Part shown: positions 22,575 through 30,666 of the stretch, one piece after another
Numbering within the stretch: the stretch's first letter is position 1
How the letters are laid out: every line of letters begins with the position of its first letter
Program-made: the position numbers and the translations under genes
NCBI RefSeq assembly: GCF_023264855.1
Contig: NZ_JAHFUW010000049.1
Coordinates: forward strand, 1 to 36,657
Direction: 5' to 3'
From: Herbiconiux sp.
Lineage (GTDB): Bacteria; Actinomycetota; Actinomycetes; Actinomycetales; Microbacteriaceae
DNA length: 36,657 bases
The notes under the pieces: model-generated
What the model saw: only the letters and a program-made list of their open reading frames with translations
What the model was told of the DNA's origin: nothing
The model's database searches: none

Positions 22575-23903
22575 TTGGCGAACCCGAGTGAGAACCGACC
22601 GATGGAAACCCGTCCGGTTCCGAACCATCCGATGGATCCGCGCACGGTCCTGTCTCCCGTGGCGACTCCGCCCGTGGTGCCGCGTCAGGTGGAGCACGCC
22701 TTACCGCCCCTGCCCGCGGTGCCGGTCGGTGCACCGCCGCAGCGTTCGTCGACGGCCTCGCAGGTGTTCGCGATCGTCGGCATCCTGGTGCTCGGGTTCG
22801 TCTTCCTGGCGGTGGTGGGCTACCTCGTGCTCGGCCTCGGCCCGGTCGCCGTCGTGATCTGCGGCATCCTGGCCCTGCTGCCGCTGGGGGTGGTCATCAC
22901 GGTCATCACCCTGATCGACCGGTGGGAGCCCGAGCCGCGGCCCGCCCTGTGGTTCGCGTTCCTGTGGGGCGCGGCCGCCTCCGTCGCCATCGCGCTGATC
23001 GTCGATTTCAGTGTGCAGCTGATCGTCGAGGTGGCCAGCGACGGGCTGAACACCACCAGCGACCTGTGGGGCTCGGTCATCCAGGCCCCCGTGGTGGAGG
23101 AGGGCGCGAAGGCGGCCGGCATCCTGATCCTGCTGCTGTTCTTCCGCCGGCAGTTCGACGGCCCGGTCGACGGTCTGGTCTACGGCGCCACGGTGGCGGC
23201 GGGGTTCGCGTTCACCGAGAACATCCTCTACTTCGGGCAGTCGCTGATCGAGTCCGGCGGGGTCGGTCTCGGCTTCACCTTCGTGCTGCGCGGCATCCTG
23301 TCGCCCTTCGCGCACGTCATGTTCACGGCCTGCACGGGCATCGCCCTGGGGTTCGCGGTGCGGCGCAAGAACGCGCTGGCCGGAGTCGGCATCTTCCTGC
23401 TGGGCCTCGTGCTGGCCATGGGCCTGCACGCGTTCTGGAACGGCTCCACCTTCCTCGTCGCGGGGATGGGCGGCTTCTTCCTGCTGTACTTCGCCGTGCA
23501 GGTGCCGCTGTTCGCGCTGGCCGTGGTGTTCGTGGTGCTGTTGCGGCGATCCGAGACCCGGCTCACCCGGGCGCGGCTGACCGAGTACGCCGAGGCCGGC
23601 TGGTTCAGCGAGGCGGAGGTCGAGATGCTCTCCTCGGGGTCGACGCGTAAACAGGCGCTGCGCTGGGCGAAGTCGATGCCGGGCGACGGCCGGGCGGCCA
23701 TGAAGTCGTTCACCCGGCACGCGACGCGGCTCGCCTTCGTGCGCCAGCGCCTGCTCTCGGGCCGAGCGGCGATCGGCCCGCGGCACGACGAGGCGGAGCT
23801 GCTGGATGCGCTGCTCGGCGACCGGCTGGCACTCGCGAGCGCGGCGGGGGGCCCGTCGGCTCCTGCGGGGTCGGCGCCGTCGGGGTCTGCACCCGTCTTT
23901 TGA
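22575..23903 (+). CDS. PrsW-family intramembrane metalloprotease homologue
   Basis: A 442-residue membrane protein of the PrsW branch of the CAAX-protease-like superfamily. A proline-rich cytosolic N terminus of about 60 residues is followed by eight to nine helices. Catalytic-type motifs are intact: PVVEEGAKAAG (Glu-Glu), FAFTENILYF (Glu-Asn), SPFAHVMFTACTGIALGF (His) and GLHAFWNG (His). The soluble C terminus has AGWFSEAEVEMLSSGSTRK and an Ala/Ser/Pro tail. In Bacillus PrsW cleaves the anti-sigma factor RsiW; no anti-sigma gene is next to this copy. TTG 22575 is preferred: GAGGA at 22564-22568 is six bases away. A TTG at 22569 is an alternative two codons upstream. TACGCT at 22540-22545 is a possible -10. 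Confidence 0.88.
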   Translation: MANPSENRPMETRPVPNHPMDPRTVLSPVATPPVVPRQVEHALPPLPAVPVGAPPQRSSTASQVFAIVGILVLGFVFLAVVGYLVLGLGPVAVVICGILALLPLGVVITVITLIDRWEPEPRPALWFAFLWGAAASVAIALIVDFSVQLIVEVASDGLNTTSDLWGSVIQAPVVEEGAKAAGILILLLFFRRQFDGPVDGLVYGATVAAGFAFTENILYFGQSLIESGGVGLGFTFVLRGILSPFAHVMFTACTGIALGFAVRRKNALAGVGIFLLGLVLAMGLHAFWNGSTFLVAGMGGFFLLYFAVQVPLFALAVVFVVLLRRSETRLTRARLTEYAEAGWFSEAEVEMLSSGSTRKQALRWAKSMPGDGRAAMKSFTRHATRLAFVRQRLLSGRAAIGPRHDEAELLDALLGDRLALASAAGGPSAPAGSAPSGSAPVF

Positions 23904-23934
23904 CCTGGCCGCCCGGGTCGGCTTGGATGGGAAC

Positions 23935-24309
23935 ATGACTGAACCAATCGGCACCAAGCCCGAAATCGACTTCCCCGAGGGCCCCGCCCCCACCGAGCTG
24001 GAGATCGTCGACATCGTCGAGGGATCCGGCGCGGAGGCGACCCCGGGCGCCACCGTCGAGGTGCACTACCTCGGCGTCGAATACGAGACCGGCGACGAGT
24101 TCGACTCCTCCTGGAACCGCGGCGAGACCATCAGCTTCCCGCTGAACGGCCTCATCGCGGGCTGGCAGGAGGGCATCCCCGGCATGAAGGCCGGCGGCCG
24201 CCGCAAGCTCACCATCCCGCCGCAGCTGGCCTACGGCCCCGCCGGCAGCGGCCACTTCCTCGCCGGCAAGACACTGATCTTCGTGATCGACCTTGTCGCG
24301 GTGCCGTAG
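23935..24309 (+). CDS. FKBP-type peptidyl-prolyl cis-trans isomerase
   Basis: A 124-residue cytosolic FKBP with no signal peptide. The family core is complete: LEIVDIVEGSGAEATPGATVEVHYLG, GDEFDSSWNRGETISFPLN, LIAGWQEGIPGMKAGGRRKLTIPPQLAYG and a final KTLIFVIDLVAV strand. It catalyses proline isomerisation in protein folding. ATG 23935 has GGGA just upstream. The gene's last six codons form the left arm of a perfect 18-bp hairpin that continues past the TAG stop. It follows the PrsW gene by 31 bases and may be co-transcribed with it. Confidence 0.95.
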   Translation: MTEPIGTKPEIDFPEGPAPTELEIVDIVEGSGAEATPGATVEVHYLGVEYETGDEFDSSWNRGETISFPLNGLIAGWQEGIPGMKAGGRRKLTIPPQLAYGPAGSGHFLAGKTLIFVIDLVAVP

Positions 24310-24330
24310 GCCCCGCGACAAGGTCGATCA
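24284..24330 (+). terminator. perfect 18-bp hairpin spanning the FKBP stop codon
   Basis: TGATCGACCTTGTCGCGG (24284-24301) pairs without mismatch with 24313-24330. The 11-base loop holds the TAG stop (24307-24309). It could be the FKBP terminator or an mRNA 3'-end stabiliser; a U-tract is absent, as is common in actinobacteria. Confidence 0.65.
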
Positions 24331-24355
24331 GCACGCCGCCGCCCCTGCGGCGTGC
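24331..24355. terminator. second hairpin, immediately adjacent
   Basis: GCACGCCGC (24331-24339) and GCGGCGTGC (24347-24355) form a perfect 9-bp stem with a 7-base loop, starting directly where the previous hairpin ends. It is likely part of the same termination region between the FKBP gene and the convergent minus-strand glycosidase remnant. Confidence 0.6.
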
Positions 24356-24397
24356 CTTGCGGTGGAGTTGTAGCTTCCGCTGGCAATGGGCGCTCTC

Positions 24398-24436
24398 ACG
24401 AACGGACGCGACGTACACGCCGCCGCGTCCGTTCGT
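24398..24436. terminator. third hairpin, 13-bp perfect stem
   Basis: ACGAACGGACGCG (24398-24410) pairs perfectly with 24424-24436, with a 13-base loop. It lies 21 bases from the stop of the minus-strand glycosidase remnant and is a plausible terminator for that gene or a bidirectional one. Confidence 0.6.
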
Positions 24437-24457
24437 CACGTTCGGGTGAGGGCGTGG

Positions 24458-25075
24458 TCACTGGTCGGCGAAGTCGCGGAAGGTCGCGAGGGAGTCCTCC
24501 GACGAACGGATGCGCCAGTCGCGCTCCTTGTCGACGTCGAACCAGACGAGCGCCCGGATGTCGGGGAACGAACCGCGGAGCGTCGGTGGGATGTCCGCGA
24601 TCCACTCCGCCTGGCTGCCGCCTTCCTCGGCCGAGGCGGTCTCACCGATGATGATCGGCTTGCCGAGGGTGTGCAGCTGCTCGTAGGCGCTCTTGTAGAG
24701 TTCGGGATCGTGGCCTCCCCAGCCCTCCTCCTCGTTCATCTCTGCGGCGAAGTCGACGAACACCGGCCGCTCGAGCGTGGCCGCCTCCGCGGCCCGCTGA
24801 GCGAGCAGCCCGTCGTGGTCGCCCCGCACGATGCCGGCGAAGTCCACGCCGAACGGCTCCCAGTTCACCAGTGGGATGCGCCCCTCCTCCAGATCGGAGG
24901 ACACCTCGTCGGAGGTGGCCCAGTGATCCTCCCAGCCGAAGTAGGCCAGGTGGATGGCCGGGCTGCTGCCGATCGCCGCATCCGTGTCGGCCGCCGAGCC
25001 GTGCAGCCCGTCGACACTACCCGGAGGCGGTGGGGTCGAGCGTCGTGGGCGGAGCCCGGGGGGCCTCCGGGACAC
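24458..25075 (-). pseudogene. GH26-like glycoside hydrolase remnant, internally deleted
   Basis: About 205 residues of recognisable but shortened glycosidase. It contains AIHLAYFGWEDHW, EGRIPLVNWEPFG, an acid/base-type glutamate in FAAEMNEEEGW and, almost at once, a nucleophile-type glutamate in GKPIIIGETASAEEGG, followed by FPDIRALVWFDVDKERDWRI. In intact GH26 mannanase-like enzymes these two glutamates are separated by roughly 80-100 residues carrying the WVWSPN and YYPGD..VDWVG strands; that block is absent here without a frameshift. No signal peptide or normal N terminus is found: upstream is a proline/arginine-rich stretch from GTG 25075, with no ribosome site. I call it a decayed gene. 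A shortened but functional protein is possible, so the start is uncertain. A much longer in-frame extension overlaps the HelD-like gene and is not real. Confidence 0.6.
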
Positions 25076-25076
25076 G

Positions 25077-25082
25077 TAGAAT
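25077..25082 (+). promoter_or_regulatory. candidate -10 box for the HelD-like gene
   Basis: TAGAAT, a strong TANNNT match, ends 26 bases before GTG 25109 and would give a leader of about 20 bases containing the ribosome site. No rifampicin-associated-element-like palindrome was recognised nearby. Confidence 0.45.
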
Positions 25083-25108
25083 GATTCGCCGGGATCCGGG
25101 AGGTGGCA

Positions 25109-27358
25109 GTGGCGGAGACAGAGCTCGAACGCGAACGGGAGTACGTCGGTGGTCTGTACGAGCGGCTCGACGGTCTGCGTGAAGAGGCCGAACGCGAGCT
25201 GACCGTGGTGCGGCGCGACGACGTCGGCGGCAACCATCAGTCGCGATCCGAGCGGGATGCCTTCGCCCGCGTCCACGAAGACCGCATCCACCAGCTGCGC
25301 GAGGTCGGGGAGCGACTGGCCTTCGGGCGCCTCGAACTGATCGAACCCGATCCGGAGCCCGGCGCCGGCAGCTCGACACTGCGCTACATCGGCCGCATCG
25401 GACTGCGCGACGAGAACCTCGAGCCCTTGCTGCTGGACTGGCGGGCGCCTCAGGCCCGCGCCTTCTACCAGGCCACCGCCGCCACTCCGCTCGGTGCTCG
25501 TGCGCGCCGGCACCTCACCACACGCGGCCGCGACGTCGTGCGCATCGAAGACGAGGTCTTCGACGCCTCCCTGCTCGAGGAGGACGGCACGCAGTTGCAG
25601 GGCGAAGGCGCGCTGCTGGCCGCGCTCACCGCGCAGCGCACCGGTCAGATGCACGACATCGTCTCCACCATCCAGGCCGAGCAGGACCGCGTCATCCGCT
25701 CCGACCTCGCCGGCGTGCTGGTCGTGCAGGGCGGGCCGGGAACCGGCAAGACCGCCGTGGCGCTGCACCGCGCCGCCTACCTGCTCTACACGCACCGCGA
25801 GCGGCTCGGTTCCAGCGGTGTGCTCGTCGTCGGTCCCAGCCGGGCCTTCCTGCAGTACATCAACGCCGTGCTGCCGAGCCTCGGCGAGACCGGCGTGGTG
25901 CTGGCGAGTCTCGGGCAGCTGTATCCCGGTCTCGACGTCACCGCCGAAGACGTTCCCGCTGTCGCGGCACTGAAGGGGTCGGCCGAGATGGCCGCGCTCA
26001 TCCGCCGGGCGGTGCGATCGCGCCAGCGCGTGCCCGAGGAGCCGCAGACGCTGGAGATCAACGGCGAGACCCTCGTGCTGCAGCCCGCCACCATCGCCGA
26101 GGCGATGGCCAAGGCGCGCGAATCCGGCAAGCCCTACAACGAGGGCCGGGTGTCGTTCGTGAAGAACGTGCTGGGTCAGCTCACCCGTCAGCTCGCCGAC
26201 CAGCTGCGCCGGCGCGGGAGCACGGTGGACGAGGCCGATCAGGCCTACCTGCGCGAAGACATCCGCACCTCCTACGACGTGCGGGTCGCGTTGAACACGG
26301 CCTGGATCCCGCTGACGCCCGAGAAGCTGCTCGAAGACCTCTACGCCCGGCCGCAGTGGCTCGCCTCGCTCACCTCGCACTGGTCCAAGGCCAAGCGGGA
26401 GCTGCTTCGGCGCGAGCGCGGTTCCGAGCTGACCGTCTCCGACATCCCGCTTCTCGACGAGGCGGCCGAGCTGCTCGGCGAGCTCGACGCGGTCGACTCG
26501 GCCCAGAAGCGCGCCGAGAAGGCGCAGCGCAAGCGCGATCTCGAGAACGCCAAGAACGCCATCCGCAACATGGACGTGGAGGGCCAGGTGTCGGCCGAGT
26601 CGGTGGTGGCCGGATTCGCCGAATCGGCCGCGTCGCTGACCACCGCCGAGCGGGCCGCCTCCGACCGCAGCTGGACGTACGGCCACATCGTCGTCGACGA
26701 GGCCCAGGAACTCTCGCCGATGCAGTGGCGTGTGCTACTGCGCCGTGCGCCGCTGCGCTCGTTCACGATCGTGGGCGATGTCGCGCAGGCGAGCTCCGCC
26801 GCCTCCTCCACGAGCTGGGAGGCGACACTGTCGCCGCTGATCGGCGAGAACTGGCGGCTCGAGGAGTTGACGGTCAACTACCGCACGCCCTCGCAGATCG
26901 TGGATGCCGCCGAGCGGGTGGCGGAGGCCAACGGCCTCTCGGTCACCCGGTCGCGGTCGGTTCGCACCACGCCGTGGCCGGTCTCGGCCCTTCCGAGTGC
27001 CGACGACGCCGAGCTGGAAGCCCTGGTGTCGGCGCAACTGGGGGAGATGATCGCGTCGGGCGGCACCAGTGCGGTGATCGCACCGGCGTCCCGCTTCGAG
27101 CGGATGCGCGAGGTGCTGTCCGCCGAGTTCGGCGACCGACTCGGTGTCGGTGTCGCCGGTCTCGCCCGCAGTGCGGCCCTGCTCACGCCCGCCGACGCCA
27201 AGGGCCTCGAGTTCGACTCGGTGCTGGTGGTCTCGCCGGCCGGCCTGATCGCCGAGAACACGCGCGGAGCATCCGCTCTCTACGTCGCCATGACCCGCCC
27301 CACCCAGCGCCTGACGCTCGCGCTCGCCCCGGGCGAGCAGGCTCCCGCGGGTCTCTGA
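25109..27358 (+). CDS. HelD-like RNA polymerase recycling motor ATPase (UvrD/Rep superfamily)
   Basis: A 749-residue SF1 ATPase. The N-terminal antiparallel coiled-coil (about residues 1-75, ELEREREYVGGLYERLDGLREEAEREL) is the element that enters the secondary channel of RNA polymerase in HelD proteins. Then come LLDWRAPQARAFYQA, Walker A VVQGGPGTGKTAVALHRAAYLLY (Lys214), a long helical insertion, Walker B HIVVDEAQELSPMQW, VNYRTPSQIV and a C-terminal DAKGLEFDSVLVV...ALYVAMTRPTQRL. Length and order match class II (actinobacterial) HelD/HelR, which remove stalled or drug-bound RNA polymerase from DNA and can contribute to rifampicin tolerance. GTG 25109 is preferred because GGGAGG at 25098-25103 lies five bases upstream; GTG 25103 is too close. 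It is monocistronic and convergent with the MFS gene. Confidence 0.9.
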   Translation: MAETELEREREYVGGLYERLDGLREEAERELTVVRRDDVGGNHQSRSERDAFARVHEDRIHQLREVGERLAFGRLELIEPDPEPGAGSSTLRYIGRIGLRDENLEPLLLDWRAPQARAFYQATAATPLGARARRHLTTRGRDVVRIEDEVFDASLLEEDGTQLQGEGALLAALTAQRTGQMHDIVSTIQAEQDRVIRSDLAGVLVVQGGPGTGKTAVALHRAAYLLYTHRERLGSSGVLVVGPSRAFLQYINAVLPSLGETGVVLASLGQLYPGLDVTAEDVPAVAALKGSAEMAALIRRAVRSRQRVPEEPQTLEINGETLVLQPATIAEAMAKARESGKPYNEGRVSFVKNVLGQLTRQLADQLRRRGSTVDEADQAYLREDIRTSYDVRVALNTAWIPLTPEKLLEDLYARPQWLASLTSHWSKAKRELLRRERGSELTVSDIPLLDEAAELLGELDAVDSAQKRAEKAQRKRDLENAKNAIRNMDVEGQVSAESVVAGFAESAASLTTAERAASDRSWTYGHIVVDEAQELSPMQWRVLLRRAPLRSFTIVGDVAQASSAASSTSWEATLSPLIGENWRLEELTVNYRTPSQIVDAAERVAEANGLSVTRSRSVRTTPWPVSALPSADDAELEALVSAQLGEMIASGGTSAVIAPASRFERMREVLSAEFGDRLGVGVAGLARSAALLTPADAKGLEFDSVLVVSPAGLIAENTRGASALYVAMTRPTQRLTLALAPGEQAPAGL

Positions 27359-27377
27359 GCGCCCCGGGCGGCGCTTA
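27356..27377. terminator. bidirectional terminator between convergent genes
   Basis: AGCGCC (27358-27363) pairs with GGCGCT (27370-27375), extended by a G-T wobble and one A-T pair to eight bases. The stem reaches into both stop codons: TGA of the HelD-like gene and TAA of the minus-strand MFS gene. Compact shared terminator; short stem, so moderate confidence. Confidence 0.45.
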
Positions 27378-28742
27378 CGGGCGAGGGTCGTGCGCGTCGT
27401 ACGCGCGGAAGGTGTGCACCAGGCGCAGGATGAGCGTGGCCGCCAGGATGACGAGCAGGCCTCCGAGCAGCGGCGGGAACCAGAGCGCGGCGAACACCGA
27501 GAGCACGCCGACGTAGAGGTCGCCGATCCGCGGTCCGCCTGCCACGACGACCGTGAACACGCCCTGCAGGCGGCCACGCATGTTGTCGGGTACGGCGGCC
27601 TGCATCATCGTGGTGCGGAAGATCGCGCTGATCTCGTCCGCCGCGCCGGTCGCCGCCAGGGCGAGGGAGGCCAGCACGATCCCGACCACGTTCGCGTCGG
27701 CGAGATCCTGCGAGGCGGGGGCGCCCGAGAGGGTCGCGACCAGGATCACTACGCCGAACAGCGCCACGAAGAATCCGTAGGCCTGCACCGCGCGGGCGAT
27801 CGCCCGGCCCTGCCAGCGCACGCCACCGAGCCGCCCCGAGAACACGCTCGCGAGCATGGTGCCCACCGCCGAGGCCGCCGTGAGGATGCCCACGGTGATC
27901 GGCCCGCCGCCCAGCACGAGCACGCCGATGGCCGGGAACAGCACGCGCGGCTGCCCGAAGGTCATCGCCGCGATGTCGACCAGGAACTGCGCGCGGATGT
28001 TCGGCGCGTGCCTCAGGAACGACAGCCCGTACTTCAGCGAGGCGAGCCCTGGCCGCTGCACCTCGCCCTCGGGCAGGATGCGCGGCAGGCTCGCGATGCC
28101 CACGAAGGCGGCGATGAACAGGATGACGTCGATCGAGTAGGTCCAGCCGAAGCCGACCGTGGCCACGAGCACGCCGGCCAGTGCCGGGCCGAGGGTCACC
28201 ATGATGCCGATCGTGATGCCGTTCAGCGCGGCGGCCGCGGGCAGCAGCTCGCGCGGCAGGATGCGCGGGTAGATCGCCGAACGCGTCGCCCCCACGACGG
28301 TCGCCGAGACCGCGTTCACGGTGGCGAGCAGGTAGAGCGCCGCCACGCTGTCGGTGCCGCTCCAGGCGAGCACCGCCAGCACGGCGGTCGACACCCAGGC
28401 CACGATCGCGGCGATCAGCGCCACCTTCCGGCGGTCGAAGGCGTCGGCCAGCATGCCGCCGTACAGACCCGCGATCACCATCGGCAGCAGGGCGAACAGC
28501 GCCACTCCCGACACGGCCAACGTGGAGGAGGTGAGGCGGTAGATGTCCAGGCCCACCGCCACGATGGTCATCTGGCTGCCGATGCCCGAGATCGCCTGGC
28601 CCGCCCAGAGGCGCGCGAAGGCCGGGCTCTCGCGCAGCGGAGTCAGGTCGGCGAACGGATTGCGCCGCTTCGCCGGCGGTTCGTGCTGCGGGGGAGTCGC
28701 GGATGCCTCCGGCCTCGCCGGCGTCTCGGGCGAGTCGCTCAC
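27375..28742 (-). CDS. MFS transporter, MFS_3/enterobactin-exporter-like
   Basis: A 455-residue inner-membrane transporter with about twelve helices. After a hydrophilic Pro-rich N terminus, PAFARLWAGQAISGIGSQMTIVAVGLDIYRLT begins helix 1, and GGMLADAFDRRKVALIA is the A-motif loop between helices 2 and 3; GPALAGVLVATVGFGWTYSIDVILF is helix 5/6. This is the MFS_3 (EntS-like) pattern of drug or siderophore exporters; the substrate is unknown. GTG 28742 overlaps the stop of the dioxygenase gene by four bases (GTGA), so the two are translationally coupled and may act together. The MFS stop at 27375 is 16 bases from the end of the HelD-like gene. Confidence 0.9.
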   Translation of the reverse strand: MSDSPETPARPEASATPPQHEPPAKRRNPFADLTPLRESPAFARLWAGQAISGIGSQMTIVAVGLDIYRLTSSTLAVSGVALFALLPMVIAGLYGGMLADAFDRRKVALIAAIVAWVSTAVLAVLAWSGTDSVAALYLLATVNAVSATVVGATRSAIYPRILPRELLPAAAALNGITIGIMVTLGPALAGVLVATVGFGWTYSIDVILFIAAFVGIASLPRILPEGEVQRPGLASLKYGLSFLRHAPNIRAQFLVDIAAMTFGQPRVLFPAIGVLVLGGGPITVGILTAASAVGTMLASVFSGRLGGVRWQGRAIARAVQAYGFFVALFGVVILVATLSGAPASQDLADANVVGIVLASLALAATGAADEISAIFRTTMMQAAVPDNMRGRLQGVFTVVVAGGPRIGDLYVGVLSVFAALWFPPLLGGLLVILAATLILRLVHTFRAYDAHDPRP

Positions 28743-29851
28743 GCCTGGTGGTTCTGCGCGGCCGCCGCCGCGATCTTCTCCACCAGGTCGGCGTGGTGGA
28801 GGGCGGCGACATCCGGATGCGCACGCAGTCGGCTCTTGAGCGAATTCTCGCCGTAGGTGGTGAAGATCGGGTTGCCCGGATCGGCCGTCACCCCGCGGGT
28901 CTCGGCCGCGAGCGCCTCGGGGAGTTCGAGCACGGGAACCGTCGCATCCAGGGCCGGAGCGTAGAAGAACGGGATCGAGATGCGGTCGTCGCCGATGCGC
29001 GGCGAGATCACGCGGTGCACGGTGGCCTTGAGGTAGCCGTCGGTCGCCACCTCGAGCAGCTCGCCGATGTTCACCACGAAGGCGTCTTCCAGCGGAGGGG
29101 CGTCGATCCACTCGCCGTCCTTCTCCACCTGCAGGCCGCCCTTGCCGGGCTCCACGAGCAGCAGGGTGAGCACGCCGGAGTCTTTGTGGGCGCCGACGCC
29201 CTGCTTGGGCTCGGGGTCGCTCTTGCCGGGGTAGCGCACGATCTTGATCAGGGTCGAGGGGCGCTCGGCGAAGGCGGCGTCGAAGACGTCTTCGGATGCG
29301 CCGAGCGAGACCGCCCAGGCCCGCAGCAGCGTGAGGGCCACCCGGCTGAGCTCGTCGTACCATTCGGCGACGACCTGCTGGAGCTCGGGGAGAGCATCCG
29401 GCCACTGGTTGGGGCCGTCGAGGCGCATGTAGTCGGGAGTGTCGGCGGTGCGCTCCACCGGTTCGCGCTCCACGCCGATGTCGATCTGCTCGCGCCAGTC
29501 GACCTTGCCCTGGGTGAGTTCGCCGCCGACGCGGGTGTAGCCGCGGAAATGCGGGCTCTTGAGGTTCTCGATGGCCAGCTTGTCGGCCTCGGGCAGGTCG
29601 AAGAACCGCCGCGCGGTCGTCATCACGCGCTCGATCAGCTCGTGCGGCACGCCGTGGCCGGTGAGGTAGAAGAAGCCGTACTCGTGGGTGGCCTCGCGCA
29701 GGTCGAGGCGGAAGGCCTCGGCCTCTGCGTCACTGGCGCCGAGCCGGGAGAGGTCGAGTACGGGGAGGGTGGCCGCGTCGAGCGTGCCGGCCGCCGGAGC
29801 GTTCGCCGCCGGGGTGTTCTGTGTCGTTTCGAGAGTCATTGAGTTATCCAT
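28739..29851 (-). CDS. 2-oxoglutarate/Fe(II)-dependent dioxygenase, isopenicillin-N-synthase-like
   Basis: A 370-residue non-haem iron oxygenase. The N-terminal DIOX_N region (TLPVLDLSRL, EYGFFYLTGHGVP, ARRFFDLPEADK) leads into the jelly-roll core. Iron ligands are His222 and Asp224 in GAHKDSGVLTLLL and His279 in ATVHRVISP; Arg290 and Ser292 in DDRISIPFF bind 2-oxoglutarate. The plant/bacterial IPNS-like branch includes hydroxylases and ring-forming oxidases; the substrate is unknown. The start is uncertain: ATG 29851 is used here, with ATG 29839 and TTG 29866 as alternatives (CATAGT upstream of the TTG resembles a -10). It overlaps the MFS exporter gene by four bases, suggesting modification and transport of one small molecule (inference). 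Confidence 0.9.
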   Translation of the reverse strand: MDNSMTLETTQNTPAANAPAAGTLDAATLPVLDLSRLGASDAEAEAFRLDLREATHEYGFFYLTGHGVPHELIERVMTTARRFFDLPEADKLAIENLKSPHFRGYTRVGGELTQGKVDWREQIDIGVEREPVERTADTPDYMRLDGPNQWPDALPELQQVVAEWYDELSRVALTLLRAWAVSLGASEDVFDAAFAERPSTLIKIVRYPGKSDPEPKQGVGAHKDSGVLTLLLVEPGKGGLQVEKDGEWIDAPPLEDAFVVNIGELLEVATDGYLKATVHRVISPRIGDDRISIPFFYAPALDATVPVLELPEALAAETRGVTADPGNPIFTTYGENSLKSRLRAHPDVAALHHADLVEKIAAAAAQNHQA

Positions 29852-29917
29852 TCCGCCGTCATCCAACGCCTCTCCACTATGGACTGTTCCCGATCCGTCG
29901 TCGAACCGGCCGCGCGT

Positions 29918-29944
29918 TTGTTACAACCGTGTTTCTGGTAACCT
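29918..29944 (+). promoter_or_regulatory. candidate rpsO promoter
   Basis: TTGTTA (29918-29923) and TAACCT (29939-29944) are separated by 15 bases, a little short for sigma-70-type spacing, but the second box fits TANNNT in an AT-rich island unusual for this window. It would give a leader of about 85 bases before rpsO. Confidence 0.35.
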
Positions 29945-30035
29945 CTACAGGTTGCCGTGAGAACGGCCGCGGATAAAGAGAGCCGCAGCATCAGGCTGAC
30001 CGGCACCGCGCAACGAGAGAGAGGGGATCCCATCT

Positions 30036-30305
30036 ATGGCACTCGAGTCAGACGTCAAGAAGGCGATCATCGAAGAGTACGCAACCCACCCCGGTGACAC
30101 CGGATCCCCCGAAGTGCAGGTCGCAATGATGACCCGTCGCATCAAGGATCTCACCGAGCACCTCAAAGAGCACAAGCACGACCACCACTCGCGTCGTGGA
30201 CTGCTGCTCCTGGTGGGCCAGCGTCGCCGCCTCCTGGGCTACCTCCAGGACATCGACATCGACCGCTACCGTTCGCTCATCGAGCGCCTCGGCCTGCGTC
30301 GCTGA
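30036..30305 (+). CDS. rpsO: 30S ribosomal protein S15
   Basis: An 89-residue protein of exactly the usual S15 length, binding the central domain of 16S rRNA. Recognisable throughout: [52 protein letters not shown] and [18 protein letters not shown] at 30021-30026 is the ribosome site, nine bases ahead of ATG 30036. In most bacteria pnp follows directly; here the next same-strand gene is an LLM monooxygenase and pnp starts 6.3 kb away. A hairpin terminator lies downstream at 30384-30417. Confidence 0.98.
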   Translation: MALESDVKKAIIEEYATHPGDTGSPEVQVAMMTRRIKDLTEHLKEHKHDHHSRRGLLLLVGQRRRLLGYLQDIDIDRYRSLIERLGLRR

Positions 30306-30383
30306 GCCAATTGTTCGCCCTCCGGGCGACACGATTGCACCGATGATTTCGGCAGCTCTTCGCTGACACCGCGATCTTCTTCA

Positions 30384-30417
30384 CGAAGGCCGTCACCCTC
30401 CGGGGTGGCGGCCTTCG
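30384..30417 (+). terminator. rpsO terminator hairpin
   Basis: CGAAGGCCGTCACCC (30384-30398) pairs with 30403-30417 over 15 bp with one G-U wobble, closed by the loop TCCG and followed by TCGTTCC. A smaller hairpin, TCGCCC/GGGCGA (30315-30320 and 30324-30329), lies just after the rpsO stop. Together they end transcription of rpsO before the inserted genes. Confidence 0.75.
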
Positions 30418-30666
30418 TCGTTCCCGGCCCGGCGCGTTCGAATTCGCCAGCGCGTTCACATTCGATGGACATTCGGGTCGGACAGCGGAACGGATGGAGT
30501 GACAGCCCGCGTGAAGCCGCGAACTCCATCGAATCGATCAGGTCAGAATCCGGATCTGCCGGGCCGGGAATAGATCGGCGGGCGGAGCGTTGAACACGAT
30601 ATTCATGCAAACGCATGGAAGTTTGACGGGACACCGCCGAACACGGAACGCGACCCAGGAGTCGAC
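30418..30666 (+). other. gene-free stretch upstream of the LLM oxidoreductase
   Basis: No coding sequence is supported here; with 30306-30417 it makes the only gap over 300 bases. It holds an 8-bp inverted repeat, GATGGAGT (30493-30500) with ACTCCATC (30523-30530), and close to the gene an operator-like CATGC-AAAC-GCATG (30604-30617), beside TTGAAC (30590-30595) and TTGACG (30623-30628) as possible -35 boxes. No matching -10 is clear. The stretch is less GC-rich than the surroundings. Confidence 0.4.

Noticed and set aside
24900-25108. Rifampicin-associated element upstream of the HelD-like gene
   Set aside because: No palindrome resembling the published actinomycete element could be recognised; only a -10 box is visible.
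25076-26686. Extension of the glycosidase remnant on the minus strand
   Set aside because: It lies antisense to the HelD-like gene and has no domain similarity; only the part up to about 25075 is glycosidase-like.
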